From: an uncultured Oscillospiraceae bacterium
GTDB lineage: Bacteria > Bacillota > Clostridia > Oscillospirales > Oscillospiraceae
NCBI GenBank assembly: GCA_900764755.1
Contig: CAAFPE010000001.1
Location: forward strand, 1-64,000
Reading direction: 5' to 3'
Length of the DNA: 64,000 nt
This document shows positions 60,394 to 64,000 of this stretch, one piece after another. Position 1 is the first letter of the stretch. Every line of letters begins with the position of its first letter. The translations under genes were made by a program, and so were the position numbers. Under the pieces are notes generated by a model. The model saw only the letters and a program-made list of their open reading frames with translations, was not told where the DNA came from and did no database searches.

Positions 60394-60687
60394 TCAAATT
60401 TTCTCCTCCCACTCTTTGCTGAACCGCAGTTGTTTGCGTGGTTCATAAACGGTCAGTGCCCCCAGGTGGATTGTGTGAATGCTCCATCCTCTGCAAAATA
60501 TCTCCTCTGCGCAGTCCACCTTCTTGTTCAACTCCCTTGCAGCATCATAAATGCCGCTATCCAAAATAATCCCAGCTCCGCCCCCGTACATAAAAAAGCG
60601 ATTGATTTTTACATCATTCGGCATCTGCTCAATAGTCCGTTTCATGTATTCCAGCAACAGCAAGGTCGCTTTCTTGTTCATTGGCAT
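60394..60687 (-). CDS. Small uncharacterised phage protein
   Basis: 97 aa. KKATLLLLEYMKRTIEQMPN, then GGGAGIILDSGIYDAARELN and IHTIHLGALTVYEPRKQLRF. Start chosen at 60687 (AGGTGGG upstream); the ATG two codons later is an alternative. It is the last minus-strand early gene before the inverted cargo block. Confidence 0.6.
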   Translation of the reverse strand: MPMNKKATLLLLEYMKRTIEQMPNDVKINRFFMYGGGAGIILDSGIYDAARELNKKVDCAEEIFCRGWSIHTIHLGALTVYEPRKQLRFSKEWEEKI

Positions 60688-60897
60688 TTCACCCACCTGC
60701 TTTCATATTCGCAAATTGTTTTTCCACAGCCTTTCCCCGCTTTGTGGAAACTTGAACACGCCGCGCATATAGTCGGTTCAGAAAACTTCCTTTAGGGCTG
60801 GTTTCCGGCGGCTCGCCCCTGCAAAAATCCGTCCCAGTGGGCGGCAGACACAGCCCCAAAACCATCCCGCTCCCCGCACAAAATTTTTCGGCGCTTA

Positions 60898-61380
60898 TTA
60901 TGTACGCGCGCGCGCGGCGCGGGCGGCCAGCTCCGCAGCCTCCGGCAGTTCCTCCAGGGCCTCGCCAAAACGCTCCATAGCCCGCTCGTGCCAGTTTCTC
61001 ACGGTGCTGTCTGGCGCGTTCATCCTGACGCCCGTTTTTGCCCAACTGTAACCACGCACATAGCGCATCAAGATCACCTGCTTGTACCTACCGTTTACGG
61101 CGTCCAGGCAGCCCCGGATGGCCGCTGCGTCCGCGCTCAAAACCATTTCGTTCGCCTTGATCTCTGCCAGCCGGTCGCCCACACCGCTTTCCAGCGCCCG
61201 CAGGCCCGCTTCTTCCGTCGGTTTCCCCGGCGACGAGCTGTGCGGCGTCCCGTCATACGCCAGCCCACGCAGCCCATAGTAATTGCCCTCCAGCTCCTCC
61301 CGCTCCTGCTGTAACAAGCGCAGCATACCCGGAATGGCCTTGTAATACTGGGCTATGTGTTTCACGCTCTCAAACTGCAT
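60898..61380 (-). CDS. ArpU/sigma-70 region 4-like late regulator
   Basis: 160 aa. An N-terminal helical part precedes a sigma-region-4-like HTH (VILMRYVRGYSWAKTGVRMN, then DSTVRNWHERAMERFGEALE). Proteins of this kind (ArpU, DUF1492-like) activate late transcription in Gram-positive phages. It is encoded at the end of the early region, the usual place for a late switch. ATG at 61380 was chosen over upstream starts in low-complexity sequence. Confidence 0.85.
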   Translation of the reverse strand: MQFESVKHIAQYYKAIPGMLRLLQQEREELEGNYYGLRGLAYDGTPHSSSPGKPTEEAGLRALESGVGDRLAEIKANEMVLSADAAAIRGCLDAVNGRYKQVILMRYVRGYSWAKTGVRMNAPDSTVRNWHERAMERFGEALEELPEAAELAARAARART

Positions 61381-61429
61381 CGTCGCCTCCCGTTCCCGGC
61401 TTTCTGTTCGCCGTCTCCCTCTAACACCC

Positions 61430-62062
61430 TCAGTCCAGCGTTCTGCTGAAAATCGGCTCGTCAGCCTTGCTTTCGTCCACTTCCACCGGCTCACCGAGAA
61501 TTTCCGTCAGCCGTCTTGCCAACATGGCGTACCCGAAGTAGTCCCCGCCCTTTGCCCACTCTCCAAACTCCCGGAACACAGCTTCCGTGGCTTTGATCGT
61601 CTCCTCCAGGCGCTCCCGGCCAAAACCCAGTGCCTTGTGTGCGCCCAGTGCGTAGCACTTGACCACGATCTCCGCCGCTTCCCGCTGTTCTCCCAGCATG
61701 GCCCAGTCTCTTGCTTTTTTGGGTGGCTTCGTGATAGGCAGCACAAAATCCCCGTCGTACAAGCCCGCCAGCGTCTCGTTGAGCAGTTTCTTTGCCCGCT
61801 CCATACCCACGGCCCTCTGGTTGATTGCAAAGCGCTCCAGCACCCCATTGGCCGCGTCCGTCACTCTCTGCAAGCGGCCCTCTCCAATGCCGTACCGGTC
61901 ATTCAGCGCCACCATGAAGCACAAACAGATCACATGGCCTGCCGCCTCCCGGTTTTCCTGTACCCGCTCGCTTTCCGGCTTCTTGGTGCGCAGATACCGC
62001 GCCTGGGCCTGCCGGGCCACATTCCCGGCGAAAACAGGTGGCTTTCTTTTATGCTTCCCCAT
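61430..62062 (-). CDS. Uncharacterised phage early protein
   Basis: 210 aa, helix-rich. A basic start (GKHKRKPPVFAGNVARQAQA), then VICLCFMVALNDRYGIGEGR, a type seen in many phage early regions as a conserved hypothetical. ATG at 62062 overlaps the upstream gene by 14 nt. Confidence 0.65.
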   Translation of the reverse strand: MGKHKRKPPVFAGNVARQAQARYLRTKKPESERVQENREAAGHVICLCFMVALNDRYGIGEGRLQRVTDAANGVLERFAINQRAVGMERAKKLLNETLAGLYDGDFVLPITKPPKKARDWAMLGEQREAAEIVVKCYALGAHKALGFGRERLEETIKATEAVFREFGEWAKGGDYFGYAMLARRLTEILGEPVEVDESKADEPIFSRTLD

Positions 62063-62282
62063 GGTTTTCCTCCATTTCCACAATGTTTTCACATCTCCGC
62101 CCGCAAATGGGGCAGAACTGCACACAAAGCACATTCAGCCCGCCACCCGCAGTCGTGCTGTCCATGCATAGGCGCGGCCTGCCGTTTTCGTCCCACTCAA
62201 TCCAAAAGGCCATCCCGTCCACGGTCTCCAGCTTTTGGTGCCGCTGGCACAGCCCGCACACGGGTTTCTGCTTCTCGTCCAT
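62049..62282 (-). CDS. Small zinc-finger-like phage protein
   Basis: 77 aa with two Cys pairs, CGLCQRHQK near the N-terminus and CPICGRRCENI near the C-terminus, which could bind zinc. Between DUF1064 and the 210-aa protein. Function unknown. Confidence 0.7.
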   Translation of the reverse strand: MDEKQKPVCGLCQRHQKLETVDGMAFWIEWDENGRPRLCMDSTTAGGGLNVLCVQFCPICGRRCENIVEMEENHGEA

Positions 62283-62284
62283 CG

Positions 62285-62791
62285 CTACTTTGCCCCCTTT
62301 GTCAGTTCTGTCCAGCGGTCAATTTCCTCTTTGCTATCCGCTGTTATGATCTCCGTGAATTTCCATCCAGCCGGGCGGGCCACCTGTTCCAGGAATACCC
62401 GCCGCCGCAGGGCATAATCCCGCTGCATCCGCCGGACAAACTTGCTCTTGATCTCCACGATCTCCACGGTTCCGTCTGCATAAACCAGCCGGAAGTCCGC
62501 AGTATACCGAACCGGGCGCAGCTTCAAAGCTCCGTATTGTCCCGCCGGGAACAGGGGAAAGCATGGGTGGGCCTCCCACTCCACGATCTCACCCCGCGCC
62601 ACCTTTGGGGCCACGGTGCCGATGTAATATTCATACTCGCCCAGGCTGTCAAACTCCTTGCCGGTGATCTTCGCGGCCCGTGCCGCCTCCGCCAGCGGGT
62701 CGCTCCGCTTTTTTCTTCCCTTGGCGAGCTGCGCTTCCGCCTGCGCACGGTAGCGCGGCGGCAGGTCGGACAGCTCCAGACGGAACGCCAT
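62285..62791 (-). CDS. DUF1064 protein, putative phage nuclease/resolvase
   Basis: 168 aa from ATG 62791. FDSLGEYEYYIGTVAPKVAR, a YTADFRLVYADGTVEIVEIK segment, and KFVRRMQRDYALRRRVFLEQ give the E-x(n)-D-x(n)-ExK pattern of endonuclease-like folds (DUF1064), proposed to process recombination or replication intermediates. The start shares one base with the HD gene stop. Confidence 0.88.
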   Translation of the reverse strand: MAFRLELSDLPPRYRAQAEAQLAKGRKKRSDPLAEAARAAKITGKEFDSLGEYEYYIGTVAPKVARGEIVEWEAHPCFPLFPAGQYGALKLRPVRYTADFRLVYADGTVEIVEIKSKFVRRMQRDYALRRRVFLEQVARPAGWKFTEIITADSKEEIDRWTELTKGAK

Positions 62792-63327
62792 CACAAAATG
62801 CCCTCCCGCCGTTTTTCTTCCTGTGTCGCCTGCATATCGGCGTGGTGCAGGGCCAGCACAAGGGCGCATTTGTCCTGTGCTTCGTTCAGCGCCCGGCTCC
62901 CGCCCCGGAAAGCATCGTCATAAGCCCCCATGTGCCAGCGGATAGCAAGGGCCTCCTCGTCAGTCAAGTCCATGAACTTCATCACCAGATACACAGACTT
63001 TTCCCCATGCCCCATCGGCAGCTGGTCTTTCACGCTGTACTTTCCGTCCCGCTCCCTGCGGTAATAGCCGGTTTTGCAGACATCATGCAGCAGCGCCACG
63101 ACGGCGACACTCTCCCCGCCGTACTCCCGGATGGTAGACTGTCCGAGCAGGGCATAATATACATTCAGACTGTGTTCCACCAGCCCACCGGGATATGCCC
63201 CGTGAAAGCGTGTGCTGGCCGGTGCCTCGAAAAAGTCCGTGGTTCCAAGCCAGGCCAGCAGGTCTGCCGCCCCCGGCCTCGTCACCTGGGATATGAAAAT
63301 TTCCTTGAACCGTTCCTTGTTTGTCAT
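62791..63327 (-). CDS. HD domain phosphohydrolase
   Basis: 178 aa. Metal-binding residues: His in YPGGLVEHSLNVYYALLG, the HD pair in VALLHDVCKTGYY, and a later His in ALHHADMQ. HD proteins of phages hydrolyse nucleotides or phosphodiesters; substrate not predictable. ATG at 63327 overlaps the stop of the replication gene (ATGA), so they are coupled. Confidence 0.85.
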   Translation of the reverse strand: MTNKERFKEIFISQVTRPGAADLLAWLGTTDFFEAPASTRFHGAYPGGLVEHSLNVYYALLGQSTIREYGGESVAVVALLHDVCKTGYYRRERDGKYSVKDQLPMGHGEKSVYLVMKFMDLTDEEALAIRWHMGAYDDAFRGGSRALNEAQDKCALVLALHHADMQATQEEKRREGIL

Positions 63328-64000
63328 ACAGGTCTCCTCCTCGTCTGTTTGATATTCCCACGCCCATGCCAGCATTCGGCACGGCGCAAGATCACGATTG
63401 TGTGGCGCATACCCCCGTCGCTCACTTTGGTTTCCACCCGGTTCAGGGTGTACCCCGGATACTTCTTCTCCCAAAATTCCGTGTCGTCTATGTACAGGGT
63501 GCTGGCCTCGTCCAGCTTCCGGCGGCTCCACTTGCTGTCATTGGGCGGAGGTGTCTTTGGTTTCTCCAGGCCCCGGCTCTGTCTCCAGCTCCGGGCGCAC
63601 CGCTTGTTCTTGCTGATGTATCGCACAAGACTTTCCACGCTGCCATGGTCAACATCCAGGTATTCCCCGCGCGTCAAGCCTATTCTTTTCCCGTTTACGC
63701 TCCACAGTTCTTCCAACACATCCCTGGTCAAGCCCTCCGTGTGCTGGATGATCGCGTGGTGATGATGGCGGCCACAAACTTTCCCGTCCTCCGTGATCGT
63801 GGTGTACTCCGTCGCTGCCACCCACTTGGGGCGCTGCACTCCGTTCCTGTCACACCACCGGTAAAGCCGCTTGATGTAGTTCGTAAAATCCAGGTCGGCC
63901 CTGTGTGTGTCCCCCGGCTCCGGCAGATGATCGTCGTCGTATGTCCCAGTCCAAGAGAAATCCCCTTTTCCGAAGTTGGTGTTGACGAGCTGCACATGGT
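63324..64000 (-). CDS. HUH-type rolling-circle replication protein (5' end outside window)
   Basis: At least 223 aa. FGKGDFSWTGTYDDDHLPEP is motif 1 of Rep proteins, GRHHHHAIIQHTE supplies the HUH metal site, and SLVRYISKNK carries the catalytic Tyr with downstream Lys. The usual protein starts well before motif 1, so the ATG at 63995 is probably internal and the gene continues to the right. It would nick the phage origin. Associated with HD and DUF1064 genes. Confidence 0.85.
   Translation of the reverse strand, partial: HVQLVNTNFGKGDFSWTGTYDDDHLPEPGDTHRADLDFTNYIKRLYRWCDRNGVQRPKWVAATEYTTITEDGKVCGRHHHHAIIQHTEGLTRDVLEELWSVNGKRIGLTRGEYLDVDHGSVESLVRYISKNKRCARSWRQSRGLEKPKTPPPNDSKWSRRKLDEASTLYIDDTEFWEKKYPGYTLNRVETKVSDGGMRHTIVILRRAECWHGRGNIKQTRRRPV

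Larger units (their letters stand above)
23074..64000 (-). mobile_element. Contractile-tail prophage (right end beyond window)
   Basis: All head, tail, lysis and DGR genes from 23124 to 52828 run on the minus strand, followed by a plus-strand cargo block (52.9-60.3 kb) and a minus-strand early region. The tail is P2-like and the head lambda/GpE-like. No integrase is in the window, so it should lie to the right. The left boundary is between tRNA-Thr (21523-21597) and the late terminator at 23074. Confidence 0.93.

Noticed and set aside
60689..60897. Extra minus-strand gene between the 97-aa protein and the ArpU-like gene
   Set aside because: A frame ending in a basic stretch is open, but there is no start codon with a ribosome binding site and it overlaps the real gene.
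21600..64000. CRISPR array
   Set aside because: Repeats found are dispersed single copies between genes or TR/VR; no regular repeat-spacer pattern.

Overview
The window looks like a piece of a GC-rich, spore-former-related gut Bacillota chromosome, most likely Oscillospiraceae of the Flavonifractor/Pseudoflavonifractor kind. This rests on the short ProS with a cysteine-rich tail, KtrAB, a SpoVB-type flippase, a crotonase, strong AGGAGG-type ribosome binding sites and hairpin repeats beginning CGTAGGGG. The assignment is inference from gene content; no 16S gene is present.

Region 1 (1-21.6 kb) is chromosomal. It carries tRNA-Leu(CAA), a MATE exporter, proS, a GT2 glycosyltransferase with glf, a large membrane protein of unknown role, a CBS-pair protein and a three-gene HTH/membrane operon with a consensus promoter and a 13-bp dyad. 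Next come a MerR regulator followed by decayed tandem copies of its own membrane tail, ybjQ, a deleted beta-lactamase-like lipoprotein, a capA-like gene broken by one base, ktrAB, a spoVB-like gene and a crotonase. A 0.53-kb promoter-to-terminator transcript without an ORF follows, probably a large structured RNA, then an AEC transporter and tRNA-Thr(CGT).

Region 2 (21.8-23.1 kb) is an IS30-family transposase between tRNA-Thr and the phage late terminator.

Region 3 (23.1-64 kb, running off the right end) is a contractile-tailed prophage. Read on the minus strand, the late operon runs DUF4236 protein, two terminase-small-like proteins, large terminase, gpW-like protein, lambda-type portal, ClpP-type protease with a nested scaffold, decoration protein, GpE capsid, connectors, P2-type sheath/tube/chaperone/tape measure/X/D/V/U/W/J/I, fibre, diversity-generating retroelement (DGR), lysis genes. 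The head is lambda-like and the tail P2-like. The fibre C-terminus (VR) and a template copy (TR) are 138 bp each and differ at 13 positions, 12 of them at sense-strand adenines of TR, which is the DGR signature.

Region 4 (52.9-60.3 kb) is a plus-strand cargo block inside the minus-strand prophage: an XRE repressor, an ArdC-like protein and a string of small unknown proteins. Four intergenic copies of a 45-47-nt motif lie here, with compensatory stem changes that point to an undescribed RNA element. Two promoters carry an ACAC-N6-GTGT operator inside the spacer. Region 5 (60.4-64 kb) is the phage early region: ArpU-like sigma-like regulator, DUF1064, HD-domain and HUH replication-initiator genes.
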